Virus record (IMG/VR): IMGVR_UViG_3300032286_000379
Coordinates: 1 to 21,313 of that record
Length of the DNA stretch: 21,313 bases
Direction: 5' to 3' (one strand)
Source: a virus
The notes under the pieces were generated by a model. That model was not told the origin of the DNA. It did not search any database and was given only the letters and a program-made list of their open reading frames with translations. The position numbers and the translations under genes were made by a program. How positions within the stretch are numbered: position 1 is the stretch's first letter; every line of letters starts with the position of its first letter. Below, one piece after another: positions 1 through 7,618 of the stretch.

Positions 1-18
1 TGTTGCGTTACAATGCAA

Positions 19-98
19 GGGGCAGGAATGGTTTCGACTAGGCATTAAAACCGCACGCGGTAGTGTTTAGGACCAGAGTTCGAATCTCTGCTGCTCCA
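19..98 (+). ncRNA. minimal tmRNA-like RNA (tRNA-like domain only)
   Basis: Both ends read as tmRNA. A 7-bp acceptor stem pairs 19-25 (GGGGCAG) with 91-97 (CTGCTCC), and the third pair is G21-U95. That is the G3-U70 alanine identity pair, and the discriminator is A98. The tmRNA-type D-loop GGTTTCGACT lies at 30-39. The T-arm is CAGAG (74-78), TTCGAAT loop, CTCTG (86-90), preceded by TAGGAC as in actinobacterial tmRNA. No anticodon arm with a 7-nt loop can be drawn. Positions 43-65 instead form a hairpin (CATTA/TAGTG and CCG/CGG around a CACG loop, with an AAA bulge) resembling a truncated P2. The mRNA-like domain, tag reading frame and pseudoknots of a normal tmRNA (about 350 nt) are absent. 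No CCA is encoded: the next bases are CG. It could be a functional mini-RNA, a decayed tmRNA or a deletion product. The tmRNA relationship is firm; the function is unknown. Confidence 0.72.
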
Positions 99-99
99 C

Positions 100-173
100 G
101 CAGTCAAAGTGTTACGGTAGCACATTGGTCTCCAAAACCGATAGCCTAGGTTCGACTCCTAGTGACTGTGCCA
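100..173 (+). tRNA. tRNA-Trp (anticodon CCA)
   Basis: A full cloverleaf folds by eye. The acceptor stem is 100-106 (GCAGTCA) with 163-169 (TGACTGT, first pair G-U). The D-arm has a 3-bp stem, 109-111 with 121-123, and GG in its loop. The anticodon stem is 125-129 with 137-141, and the 7-nt loop CTCCAAA places CCA at 132-134. The T-arm is CTAGG (146-150), TTCGACT loop, CCTAG (158-162). Discriminator G170 is followed by an encoded CCA (171-173). It begins one base after the tmRNA-like RNA, so both probably come from one precursor. It would read UGG codons and supplement the host tryptophan tRNA. Confidence 0.95.
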
Positions 174-210
174 ATGTAGTATTGACTGACCACCAGTAGT
201 AGGAGCACGA

Positions 211-1716
211 ATGTCAAATGCACCAGCGTTTAGTCTTACTCGCCCACCTACTAACAAAGAAGAATTATGGTGGACTGTCAAGACTCTTTGGGGTGTTGAG
301 TTGCCTAGAGTCCAAGTATGTCCAGATCACACAGCACCTTTTGATGCGTTTGCAGAGGCTTACTTTGGTAACGACTATAACTGGGTTCTTTGGTATGGCT
401 CTCGTGGTACCGGTAAGTCTTACATGCTGGCCTTGCTGGCTCTCACTAAAGCAGCTTTGCTAGAAATCAATGTGACGCTTCTTGGTGGGTCAATGGCTCA
501 GTCACAGAACATTCACGAGCATGTGGAGTTTTTGACTCAGTTCCGTAATGCACCTATTCACGCTATTGACTCAATTATTAAGACGCAAATTACTTTTACT
601 GGCGGCAACTGGATTCGCCCACTTCCTGCTTCTCAAAAGACTGTTCGTGGTCCTCACCCTCAGATGACTTTGTTGGATGAGATTGACGAAATGGAACGCA
701 AGATTTATGACGCTGCTATGGGTCAGGCTATGACTAAGCCCAACGTTCGTGGCGTTGAAGTAGCTGAAATGGTTGTTGCTTCAAGTACATGGCAGAATCC
801 TGTTGGCACATTCCAGTCTGTTATGGATGAGGCTTTGGCTAAGGGTATGCCTATTCGTACATGGTGCTATCGGGAGCAATTGAAGCCTCATGGCTGGATG
901 GATTCTGAGTTTATTGAACGTAAGCGAATGTCTGTTCCGGCTGAAATGTTCCGTGTTGAGTATGAACTTGGTGAGCCTGCTGGCGGCTCTCGTGCGTTTG
1001 ATTTAGATAAACTTAACAAAGCGTTTATTGATATGGAACCTATTGACGAAAGGCATGCTGGTAATGATGATGAATGGATTTTTGAGCATCCTATGCCTGG
1101 TGGCACTTATGCTGCTGGTGCCGATTGGGCTAAAGAACAAGACAAGACAGTTATCGTCATTTACCGTCTTGATGATGGTAGAAGGAGGGTTGTTTATTAT
1201 CGGCGCTTTAATCGCAAGCCTTGGCCTGAGATGATTGCAGCCTTTAATCGGGTTGTGTCGGATTACCAAGCTTTAGCGGCTCATGATGCTACTGGTATTG
1301 GCAATGTTGTTCATGATCTTGTAGACGAGCGTGTCATTAAGTTTGTGATGTCTGGTCCTAAGCGTACTGAAATGCTTACTAACTATGTGACTGCAGTTGA
1401 ACAAGGTAAGTATCATTTACCGCGTAACACTCCTGCTTTTAATCAGCATAAGTCCACGACTGTTGAAGAGGTCTACGGTGGAGGCGGGTGGAACTCTCAC
1501 TTGTCTGATGATGTGGCTGCGTTTGCTTTAGCTCATCACGCTGCTGAGCGAGCATCGTTTGTTGCTGGTACAGAGGGAATCAAGAAAACAGAATACTCGC
1601 CTGCAAAGTTTAAAGAAATTACTCCAACGTATGAAGATGATGAGCGTTACGTTTCACAAACTGGCATAGTACAAACTAAAGATTCTTATGAAGGTGTAAC
1701 TGTTTTTTGGACTTAG
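211..1716 (+). CDS. terL: phage terminase large subunit
   Basis: This is the packaging motor that cuts concatemeric phage DNA and pumps it through the portal into the prohead. The 501-residue length is normal for the family. The N-terminal ATPase domain has Walker A GSRGTGKS at residues 63-70 and Walker B TLLDEIDE at about 153-160, with D156 and E157 as metal-binding and catalytic acids. The C-terminal RNase H-like nuclease domain shows GADWAKEQDKT at about 303-313 (D305), HDATGIG at 358-364 (D359) and a third acidic site, LSDD, at 431-434. AGGAG at 201-205 sits 5 bases before the ATG and supports this start. No small terminase gene lies between the tRNA and this gene, so that subunit is either outside the window or absent. 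Function is certain from motifs; the precise terminase subfamily is not. Confidence 0.97.
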   Translation: MSNAPAFSLTRPPTNKEELWWTVKTLWGVELPRVQVCPDHTAPFDAFAEAYFGNDYNWVLWYGSRGTGKSYMLALLALTKAALLEINVTLLGGSMAQSQNIHEHVEFLTQFRNAPIHAIDSIIKTQITFTGGNWIRPLPASQKTVRGPHPQMTLLDEIDEMERKIYDAAMGQAMTKPNVRGVEVAEMVVASSTWQNPVGTFQSVMDEALAKGMPIRTWCYREQLKPHGWMDSEFIERKRMSVPAEMFRVEYELGEPAGGSRAFDLDKLNKAFIDMEPIDERHAGNDDEWIFEHPMPGGTYAAGADWAKEQDKTVIVIYRLDDGRRRVVYYRRFNRKPWPEMIAAFNRVVSDYQALAAHDATGIGNVVHDLVDERVIKFVMSGPKRTEMLTNYVTAVEQGKYHLPRNTPAFNQHKSTTVEEVYGGGGWNSHLSDDVAAFALAHHAAERASFVAGTEGIKKTEYSPAKFKEITPTYEDDERYVSQTGIVQTKDSYEGVTVFWT

Positions 1717-1781
1717 TGATTGCGCCTTAGCCATTGTGCGTTTAGTCTTATGTTATCTATTGTCTCATCACTGGGGTGTTC

Positions 1782-2090
1782 ATGAAAAAGTTCCTCAAAT
1801 GGCTTGCATCTAGCCCTACTGCTTCAGCGCTTAAGATTGTTCTTGGCGGATCTCTTGCTGTTTTTATTAATTATGTTGATTTGTTTGAGTTGCCACCCAC
1901 AGTTGCTTTGCTTATTACAGCAATTGTTCCGCTAATCATTGACGCGCTAAACCCTCATGATCCTCGGTTTGGTAAGGGTAAAACACCTACTCTTATAGAT
2001 TTCTTTGAAGCTATTGGTCCTGTTCTAGTTGCTCAGTCTAAGCCTGCAGAGACGAATGAATCGGCGGCGACACCACCCAAGAAGTCATAG
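1782..2090 (+). CDS. small two-helix membrane protein, candidate holin
   Basis: This 102-residue protein starts with a basic stretch (MKKFLKW). Two hydrophobic segments follow, at about residues 15-34 and 38-56, joined by a short acidic turn, and the tail is polar and Pro/Ser/Lys-rich. That is the size and topology of many phage holins, and it sits beside another small membrane protein. ATG at 1782 is preferred over the in-frame GTG at 1776 because GGGG at 1773-1776 is correctly spaced as a ribosome binding site for 1782 and would overlap the GTG. The gene overlaps the next one by one base. No lysin gene is visible nearby, so holin is a topology-based inference. It could also be a head-associated membrane protein. 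Confidence 0.5.
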   Translation: MKKFLKWLASSPTASALKIVLGGSLAVFINYVDLFELPPTVALLITAIVPLIIDALNPHDPRFGKGKTPTLIDFFEAIGPVLVAQSKPAETNESAATPPKKS

Positions 2091-2335
2091 TGGATAGTTC
2101 GATTATTCACGCTGGCCAGATAGCAGGGGCGTTAGTAGCAATCCTGACTTTAGGTGGAATCCTTGTTAAGTGGGGAGTAGTAAAACCCATAAAGGCTTAC
2201 ATTGACCAAATGACTTATTCTATTCAGCCTCACGCTAATGGTGGCAAGTCTTTACCAGACATTGCTAATGCTGTTCATCGATTGGAAGAGAAGCTCGATA
2301 GGCATATTGAAACAGACCATTCTTGTAATAAATAG
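2090..2335 (+). CDS. small single-span membrane protein with C-terminal coiled coil
   Basis: The 81-residue product starts at a GTG that shares its G with the preceding TAG stop, so it is probably translationally coupled. Residues about 10-30 form one hydrophobic span (GALVAILTLGGILVKWGVV). A polar linker containing HANGGKSLPD follows, then an amphipathic helix (about 60-76, VHRLEEKLDRHIE). This arrangement is common in small actinophage membrane proteins (DUF2746-like) found near lysis or head genes. A role with the neighbouring holin-like protein is plausible but unproven. The start is supported only by the overlap geometry and by the lack of a better candidate downstream. Confidence 0.6.
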   Translation: MDSSIIHAGQIAGALVAILTLGGILVKWGVVKPIKAYIDQMTYSIQPHANGGKSLPDIANAVHRLEEKLDRHIETDHSCNK

Positions 2336-2342
2336 GCGTGGT

Positions 2343-2359
2343 GTATGATTAATTCATAC
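2343..2359 (+). promoter_or_regulatory. inverted repeat upstream of dps, possible operator or promoter
   Basis: GTATGA and TCATAC form a perfect 6-bp inverted repeat around TTAAT, in the 35-bp gap between a stop codon (2333-2335) and the dps ribosome binding site (GGAGG, 2362-2366). TATGAT at 2344-2349 inside it resembles a -10 box, and TTGTAA at 2323-2328 is a weak -35 match with a short 15-bp spacer. It could be an operator, a weak promoter or an RNA hairpin next to the ribosome binding site. The symmetry is seen directly; the function is inference. Confidence 0.35.
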
Positions 2360-2370
2360 CCGGAGGAATC

Positions 2371-2805
2371 ATGGAAATCAAACTCATCAAGTCTGTTCAG
2401 CGTTTGCTTGCGAATGTTTTTAATGAGTATCTTCACGCTCATGGCTTTCATTGGAACGTTGTTGGTCCTCAGTTTGCTCAGCTGCATGAGTTTTTTGAAG
2501 AGATTTATGAAGATGTGTACAGCTCAATTGATTCAATTGCGGAGATACTTCGTAAATTAGATGTTAAGTCGCCTTATCAATTGTCGCAGTTTACTAAACT
2601 TAAAAGCACGCCTGAGTCTAATGCGTCTAACGCTATGGACATGATTTCGGATCTTGCCATGCTTAATAATGCTGTTATTGCTAATTTGACTGAGGTGTTT
2701 GATTATGCCAACAAGTTGAATCTTCAAGACATTTGTAACTTTGTTTCTGGTCGTCTTGAGATGCATCAAAAGTGGGCCTGGCAGCTTCGTTCGTTTAAGG
2801 GTTAA
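2371..2805 (+). CDS. dps: Dps-like ferritin family protein
   Basis: Dps proteins form 12-subunit shells that oxidise and store iron and protect DNA from Fenton damage. The 144-residue length fits a compact Dps. The helix A signature FHWNVVGPQF is at residues 26-35. The inter-subunit ferroxidase ligands are present with the family spacing: H27, H39, an acid at 43 (E instead of D), D54 and E58. The 12, 15 and 4 residue gaps match bacterial Dps. The N-terminal tail is too short to be a Lys-rich DNA-binding tail, so iron oxidation is better supported than direct DNA binding. A strong GGAGG at 2362-2366 precedes the ATG. Placement between lysis-like genes and head genes is unusual. Possible roles are protecting packaged or replicating DNA or managing host iron during infection. 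Confidence 0.88.
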   Translation: MEIKLIKSVQRLLANVFNEYLHAHGFHWNVVGPQFAQLHEFFEEIYEDVYSSIDSIAEILRKLDVKSPYQLSQFTKLKSTPESNASNAMDMISDLAMLNNAVIANLTEVFDYANKLNLQDICNFVSGRLEMHQKWAWQLRSFKG

Positions 2806-2807
2806 TA

Positions 2808-3746
2808 ATGGCGTCTTTAATTGCGTTGAGTTACATTGCTAAGTCTGCTGTGTCTAAGGTTTATGAATACGACAAAAAGAAGCATAAGCTAAAGCGCGGC
2901 GATAACTTGGTTGTTACTGGTCGTGGTAAGCCTAAGTTGGTTATGACTAAAGACGAGTATGTCGAGCATAAGTTAAATAATCATAAGCGAGAGTTTCGGG
3001 AGGGTGCGCATAAGCGTGGTTACGCGACTCTTGCTATTGACCCTAACTATAATCCACAGTTTGCTAACATGCTTCGGCATGAAATTAGAACTAGTCGTCC
3101 GGTAATTGGTGGTAAAAATCATAATGGTGGGATTTACGTTACTGAAAGCGATGGATGGCAGTCTTTAGGGACAATTCAGCAGCAAATTAAAAATAAAACA
3201 CCAAAAGGTTTTGATTATACAAATAATAAAAGAACAAAAAGAGTTCCTTTGCATGATTCAAAAGTTATGCATAGTGTTTATGACACCAGTTCTACTAAAT
3301 ATAATCGTCAGGCTTTGGATCGATTTAATGAAGCCAATGGTTATAAGCCTAAAAAGGGTTCAAAGTCTGGTGTTATTCATAATTCTAAGCATGCTGTACG
3401 GGGCATTCATTATGGCGGTAAGCCTAAGATGGATCATGATTACAAAATTCATTACACTCAAAATATTGTTGATGAAGAAGTAAATCGTCATACTTATCCT
3501 TTAGAGCAAAAACAAGCTCGTTTATTTGTTGCAATGCACGGCGGCATTACTGGCAAGCCTGTAACTAAGAAACAATATGAAGAGCATAGAGCGGACATAA
3601 TTAGACTTCAAAAAGAAATTGATGCGCATAACAAAAAGGCTGTTAAGCATCAAAAGTATGTAAATGATTTGGTTGGGCATAGTAACCGAGAGCTTAAAAC
3701 TCATAATGGTTTGCGCTCAAAACTAGGTGGTAGCTATGCCATTTGA
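2808..3746 (+). CDS. hypothetical basic, histidine-rich protein
   Basis: I do not recognise this 312-residue protein. It is strongly basic and rich in Lys, His, Asn and Tyr. Two related short segments stand out: GKPKLVMTKDEYVEHK near residues 40-55 and GKPVTKKQYEEH near 249-260. This suggests an internal duplication of a 'GKP...TK..Y.EH' element. The C-terminal third looks helical (about residues 255-295). No membrane segment or signal peptide is seen. AAGGG at 2797-2801, 6 bases before the ATG, supports the start. It is more A/T-rich around 3180-3340 than its neighbours, which may indicate separate acquisition. It overlaps the next gene by 11 bases. Its position suggests an internal head or accessory protein, but the evidence is context only. 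Confidence 0.8.
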   Translation: MASLIALSYIAKSAVSKVYEYDKKKHKLKRGDNLVVTGRGKPKLVMTKDEYVEHKLNNHKREFREGAHKRGYATLAIDPNYNPQFANMLRHEIRTSRPVIGGKNHNGGIYVTESDGWQSLGTIQQQIKNKTPKGFDYTNNKRTKRVPLHDSKVMHSVYDTSSTKYNRQALDRFNEANGYKPKKGSKSGVIHNSKHAVRGIHYGGKPKMDHDYKIHYTQNIVDEEVNRHTYPLEQKQARLFVAMHGGITGKPVTKKQYEEHRADIIRLQKEIDAHNKKAVKHQKYVNDLVGHSNRELKTHNGLRSKLGGSYAI

Positions 3747-5460
3747 TACGCCTGCGTGGACTCGTAGTGAAGGCAAGAACCCTAATGGTGGCCTAAATGC
3801 TAAGGGGCGTGCTTCTGCTCGTGCACAGGGGCATAATCTTAAGGCTCCGGTTAAGTCTGGGGATAATCCTCGGCGTAAGTCTTTTCTTTCGCGTATGGGT
3901 AATATGCCTGGTCCTGAGCATAAGCCAAATGGCGAGCCTACTCGTTTGTTGCTGTCACTGAATGCTTGGGGCGCTTCGTCTAAGGCTGATGCTAAGAGTA
4001 AAGCTGCGTCTATGAGTGTTAATAAAGGACTCTCACCTGCAATAACTTTGGACAGCATATCGCGTAGTAAGTCTCTTGCGTATGGAATGCATGCAATGGG
4101 TCGACTTGGGGCAAATTGGGAAGGCAAAACACTTGCTAGAGGAATGGCCAAACTTGACCCTAGCGATCAAAAGATTGTACGAAGAATGGCTGTTAAGCCT
4201 GTTAAGCCTGATACTGATGATATTAAAACACTTAAAGCGTCTTTAAGGTCAGGTAAAAAAGGTAGGAAACAAGCTCGTGATTTGTCAGGGTTTGCTAACT
4301 TAAACCCTAGTAGTAGTTACAAAGCATCGGGTGTTGGCAAAGCCGCTGCTATGGGCAGTGTGGATAAAGGCTTGCCTAGTGCTTTAAGAAACCCTAACAG
4401 GGGGTTATCTAGTCCCGGTTACACTCGCAATCGACTATCTGCTAATTGGTGGGGTAATAGAGCGTCTAAAGAAATTGCTATTAAAAAGATTCCAGTTATT
4501 CAAGAATCTGGCGTAGACATGCGACGTAAGATTGCAAGTATTAAAAGCAGTAAAAATATGGGCAAGGATCACAAGTATGATGCTCGCAAGGATCTGTGGC
4601 GCACGCCCGTACAATCATCATATAAAAAATCAGGTGTTGGAAAATCGATGGAGTATAGTGTAGACATGAATCAATCACGTTTTGGTGGCGCTAGCGCTGT
4701 AGGTAAGTCATTTGTTGAAAAAGCTGATAAGGCTCACTATGCGGATAAGCTTCTTACTGATGTTGAGCGTCTGGCTAGAGAAATAAACGCCAAGGCTCCT
4801 GAAAAAGCCTACAAGCAGGGTGTTCGGCACGGTATGCGTCATAACGCTAAAGTTCTTGTACCTTTGGGTGCTGTTGGTGGGTCTGCTGCTACTGCCGCGG
4901 GTATGTCTGCGCATTATCGTCGTAGGCGTGAGCCAATTAACGTTCATGTTGTTAAGGCTGATGAGCCAATGTATGATCCTATGGGCCAGCCTGTTCAGCA
5001 GAAAAAGCGTAACCCTTTGACTGAAATGTCGGGCAACGCAAAGCTTGGCGCTGCTGGTGCTGGTATTGGTTTGGTTGGGGCTAAGCGTATGGCTTTTGCT
5101 GGTACTCTTCCGGGTGCTTTGAAGTCGCAGGCTGATACTGCGCAAAATCGTGTTAATTTTCAGGAGCGTATGGCTACGGATCAGGCTGACCGTGTTCGTC
5201 AGGCTTCGCAAATTCGTAATCCTATAACTCGCCGTCGTCAGGTAAACATGCATAGTTTTTATGCCGATAAGTCTGCCAAGAGCTTGGCTGATGCTGAGGG
5301 TAAGAAGATTGCTGCAGATAATGCTTTGAAGGCTGCTCCTGCTAAGAGGGCTGCTCATCTTAAGTCTGGTGGCGCTTTGGTTGCTACTGGCGCTGCTATG
5401 GGTGGTTTGGCTGCTTACAATAACATTAAGGATCGTAAGACTAAGAGCAAGGTTAAGTAA
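3736..5460 (+). CDS. DUF6321-like N-terminal domain protein with repeats and glycine-zipper segments
   Basis: The 574-residue product has three parts. Residues about 1-95 match the pattern of DUF6321, a domain of unknown function seen in phages and bacteria (GKNPNGGLNAKGRA, KSGDNPRRKSFLSRMGNM, RLLLSLNAWGASSKADA). The middle holds two diverged copies of a unit that starts S-V-N/D-K-G-L and ends with R-L-x-A-N-W-x-G-x (DNA about 4014-4155 and 4357-4490), each followed by Lys-rich sequence. The C-terminal half, from about 4666, begins MNQSRFGGASAVG, nearly the same as the start of the next gene, and carries three small-residue hydrophobic segments (for example VPLGAVGGSAATAAGMSA). ATG 3736 is chosen over GTG 3727 because AGGTGG at 3725-3730 is spaced for it. 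It may be a fusion of two genes. It is likely virion-associated, by position and composition. Confidence 0.78.
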   Translation: MPFDTPAWTRSEGKNPNGGLNAKGRASARAQGHNLKAPVKSGDNPRRKSFLSRMGNMPGPEHKPNGEPTRLLLSLNAWGASSKADAKSKAASMSVNKGLSPAITLDSISRSKSLAYGMHAMGRLGANWEGKTLARGMAKLDPSDQKIVRRMAVKPVKPDTDDIKTLKASLRSGKKGRKQARDLSGFANLNPSSSYKASGVGKAAAMGSVDKGLPSALRNPNRGLSSPGYTRNRLSANWWGNRASKEIAIKKIPVIQESGVDMRRKIASIKSSKNMGKDHKYDARKDLWRTPVQSSYKKSGVGKSMEYSVDMNQSRFGGASAVGKSFVEKADKAHYADKLLTDVERLAREINAKAPEKAYKQGVRHGMRHNAKVLVPLGAVGGSAATAAGMSAHYRRRREPINVHVVKADEPMYDPMGQPVQQKKRNPLTEMSGNAKLGAAGAGIGLVGAKRMAFAGTLPGALKSQADTAQNRVNFQERMATDQADRVRQASQIRNPITRRRQVNMHSFYADKSAKSLADAEGKKIAADNALKAAPAKRAAHLKSGGALVATGAAMGGLAAYNNIKDRKTKSKVK

Positions 5461-6044
5461 TGACTATCAACCAGTCTCGTTATGGTGGTGCGGCTGAGGT
5501 TGGTCGTGCTCCTACTAAAGAACCTCGTAAGGACTCTAAGCGTCCTTTAATTACTATTGCTGGCGGTACTGCTGCGGTTGGCGGTGGCCTTGTTGCGTCT
5601 AACGCTCAGGGCAAGTTGTCTGGTGCTCGTGCTAACCGTGACAGTACTCGTCGCGCAAGTAATGAAGCTAAGTACCTGTGGGCTAATCGCAAGCTAGCGG
5701 CTAACCCTACTGGTATTGATATTCGCCGTCACCACATGGAAATCCCTGTCAATAGAGGCGGTAACTTACCTGCTTCTTACAAGCAATATGCTGTTTGGAT
5801 GAACGAAAAGGAAAAGCAGGCCGACAAGGCTGTTCGTAACGTACGCCGCGTGCGTAACGTCCGTACTGCAGGTCTTGCTGCTTTGGCTTCTGGTCTTGGG
5901 GTAATGGGTGCGTCTGCTGTACATAATGAGCGTTCCAGGGGTACTATTGGGTACAAGCGCCCAACTAATCGACTAGAAGCTTTGCGTCAGGCAGGTCCTA
6001 CTTCGGCTGCCGAGTCGCGCTACCGTCGTACGAATGGAATGTAA
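5460..6044 (+). CDS. small glycine-zipper membrane-like protein
   Basis: This 194-residue, very basic protein begins MTINQSRYGGAAEVG, a motif also found inside the preceding protein (NQSRFGGASAVG), so the two genes share an ancestral module. It has two hydrophobic segments rich in Gly and Ala with GxxxG-like spacing: ITIAGGTAAVGGGLVAS at about residues 31-47 and AGLAALASGLGVMGASAV at about 137-154. A long Arg/Lys-rich helix lies between them. It overlaps the previous stop by one base (TAATG) and the portal start by one base, so it is probably translated in step with both. No family is recognised. A virion protein that can insert into a membrane, for instance during DNA ejection, is a reasonable but untested idea. 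Confidence 0.78.
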   Translation: MTINQSRYGGAAEVGRAPTKEPRKDSKRPLITIAGGTAAVGGGLVASNAQGKLSGARANRDSTRRASNEAKYLWANRKLAANPTGIDIRRHHMEIPVNRGGNLPASYKQYAVWMNEKEKQADKAVRNVRRVRNVRTAGLAALASGLGVMGASAVHNERSRGTIGYKRPTNRLEALRQAGPTSAAESRYRRTNGM

Positions 6045-7618
6045 TGGCTGACGATGTAAGGCTGTCCTATCGCGACACAGATAGTTTGAACGCAACACCT
6101 GCAGATATTGCGGGTATGGTTGAGGCCAATAAGGCTTCGCCTTTTATGGAACTTGGTACTACTGGTCTTAAGCGCGCCGGTGGTTACATTGATGAGCAGT
6201 TCCTTCCACAATTGCGTGGTCGCAAGGCTGTGCAGATTTACAAGGAAATGGCTGAGAACGATCCACTTATTGGGTCTTTGTGGTTCACTGTTGATCGTTT
6301 GATTCGTAACGTTGAATGGCGTGTTGAGCCTGCTGGTAAGTCTAAGGAAGACACTCAGAACGCCAAGCTTGTTGAAACGTGCATGGATGATATGTCTCAT
6401 ACATGGGATGACTTCATTTCTGAGGTTTTGACGTGCGTTATTTTCGGTTGGTCTTGGCATGAGATTGTGTACAAGAAGCGTGTTGGTCCTTGGGAAAAGG
6501 ATGGCTCGCGTCGTTCTAAGTACACGGATGGCATGATTGGTTGGCGTAAGATGCCTATCCGCGCTCAGGAAACTTTGTTGCGCTGGGCTTTTGACGATTC
6601 TGGTGATGTGACTGCTATGGTGCAGTTGGCTCCGCCTCGTTTTGAAACTACTGTTCTTCCTATTGAGCGTTCGTTACTGTTCCGTTACCGTCATACAAAG
6701 GGTAATCCTGAGGGTATGTCGATGCTTCGACAGGCTTACCGTCCTTGGTACATGAAGAAGCGTCTTGAAGAGTATGAAGCTGTTGGCGTTGAGCGTGACT
6801 TGGCTGGTCTTCCTATTGTGAAGGTTCCGGCTGAGTTTTTGCGTGCCAAGCCAGGGTCTCAGCAGGCTCAAACTGTTGAAGCGTTTAAGCGTATGGTTAA
6901 GTCTGTTCGTCGTGATGAGCAAGAGGGCATTGTGTTCCCTATGGCTTACGATCAGGACACTAAGCAGCCTTTGTATTCTTTTGAACTTATGGGTGGCGGT
7001 GGTTCACGCTCATTTAATACGGACGGAATTATCAAGCGTTATGAGGAGCGCATCTTGATGTCTGTTCTCGCTGACTTTATTTTGGTGGGCCATCAGGGTG
7101 GAGGCTCTTACAGTTTGCATACCGATAAGACTGGTATCTTCCGAACATCACTGAACGCTATTGCGCAGTCTATTGCGGATACATTGAATCGGTATGCAAT
7201 CCCTCGTTTGTTTGTTGTCAATGGAATTAAGCCTTCTGAGCTTCCTAAGATTGTTCCTAGTGATGTTGATAGCCCAGACATTGCCCAGTTGGCGCAGTTT
7301 ATGTCTTCTATGGCTTCTACTGGTGTTACTTGGTTCCCAGACCCAACTATGGAGAACTTTGTGCGTGATGCTGCGCGTCTTCCTAAGCTCAGTGAAGAGG
7401 AAGAAGATCGTCGTCGTCAGATGCAGATGCGTACTGAGGCTACTCAATTTGCTCAGGCTAATACTGAATATTTGCAGGCTAAGCAAATGTATCGTCAGAC
7501 TGTCATGAGTGAGATGGGTGAGCAGCCTATGCAGCAGGGTCAGCCTAATCAACAGGGTAGTCAACAAAATCCTGTGCAACAGGAAAGTCAACAGCAGAAT
7601 CCGCAGCAGGAGCAGTAA
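6044..7618 (+). CDS. phage portal protein (Mu gp29/DUF935-like)
   Basis: The portal is the dodecameric ring at one head vertex through which DNA enters and leaves. It also nucleates head assembly. The 524 residues carry a portal-type core: ENDPLIGSLWFTVDRLIRNV at about residues 71-90, then EWRVEPAG, and later RYRHTKGNPEGMSMLRQAYR near 214-233 and the helical KKRLEEYEAVGVERD. The family resemblance is to the DUF935 and Mu gp29-like portals of siphoviruses and myoviruses. The last about 30 residues are a low-complexity Gln/Pro/Asn tail. The start overlaps the preceding stop (TAATG) and the stop overlaps the next start in the same way. Downstream protease, scaffold and major capsid genes confirm a head-assembly operon. 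The portal call is strong; the subfamily is less so. Confidence 0.9.
   Translation: MADDVRLSYRDTDSLNATPADIAGMVEANKASPFMELGTTGLKRAGGYIDEQFLPQLRGRKAVQIYKEMAENDPLIGSLWFTVDRLIRNVEWRVEPAGKSKEDTQNAKLVETCMDDMSHTWDDFISEVLTCVIFGWSWHEIVYKKRVGPWEKDGSRRSKYTDGMIGWRKMPIRAQETLLRWAFDDSGDVTAMVQLAPPRFETTVLPIERSLLFRYRHTKGNPEGMSMLRQAYRPWYMKKRLEEYEAVGVERDLAGLPIVKVPAEFLRAKPGSQQAQTVEAFKRMVKSVRRDEQEGIVFPMAYDQDTKQPLYSFELMGGGGSRSFNTDGIIKRYEERILMSVLADFILVGHQGGGSYSLHTDKTGIFRTSLNAIAQSIADTLNRYAIPRLFVVNGIKPSELPKIVPSDVDSPDIAQLAQFMSSMASTGVTWFPDPTMENFVRDAARLPKLSEEEEDRRRQMQMRTEATQFAQANTEYLQAKQMYRQTVMSEMGEQPMQQGQPNQQGSQQNPVQQESQQQNPQQEQ

Noticed and set aside
19-98. Ordinary tRNA with an unusual anticodon arm
   Set aside because: No 5-bp stem with a 7-base loop fits between the D-loop and the T-arm, and the GGTTTCGACT loop is a tmRNA hallmark.
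182-219. Promoter for the terminase (TTGACT at 182-187)
   Set aside because: No -10 box lies at a suitable distance. The nearest A/T match is within the coding sequence and about 26 bases away.
1717-1781. Terminator after the terminase gene
   Set aside because: I see no stable GC-rich hairpin followed by a T run in this gap.
3723-4151. Minus-strand open frame of 142 codons
   Set aside because: It is antisense to the recognised DUF6321-like domain and has no ribosome binding site or family resemblance.
4708-5358. Minus-strand open frame of 216 codons
   Set aside because: It is Ser/Thr/Leu-rich low-complexity translation opposite a T-rich third-codon-position gene, a codon-bias shadow.
7148-7591. 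Minus-strand and alternative + frames inside the portal C-terminus
   Set aside because: They are Leu/His-rich shadows of the Gln-rich portal tail. The portal frame is clear.
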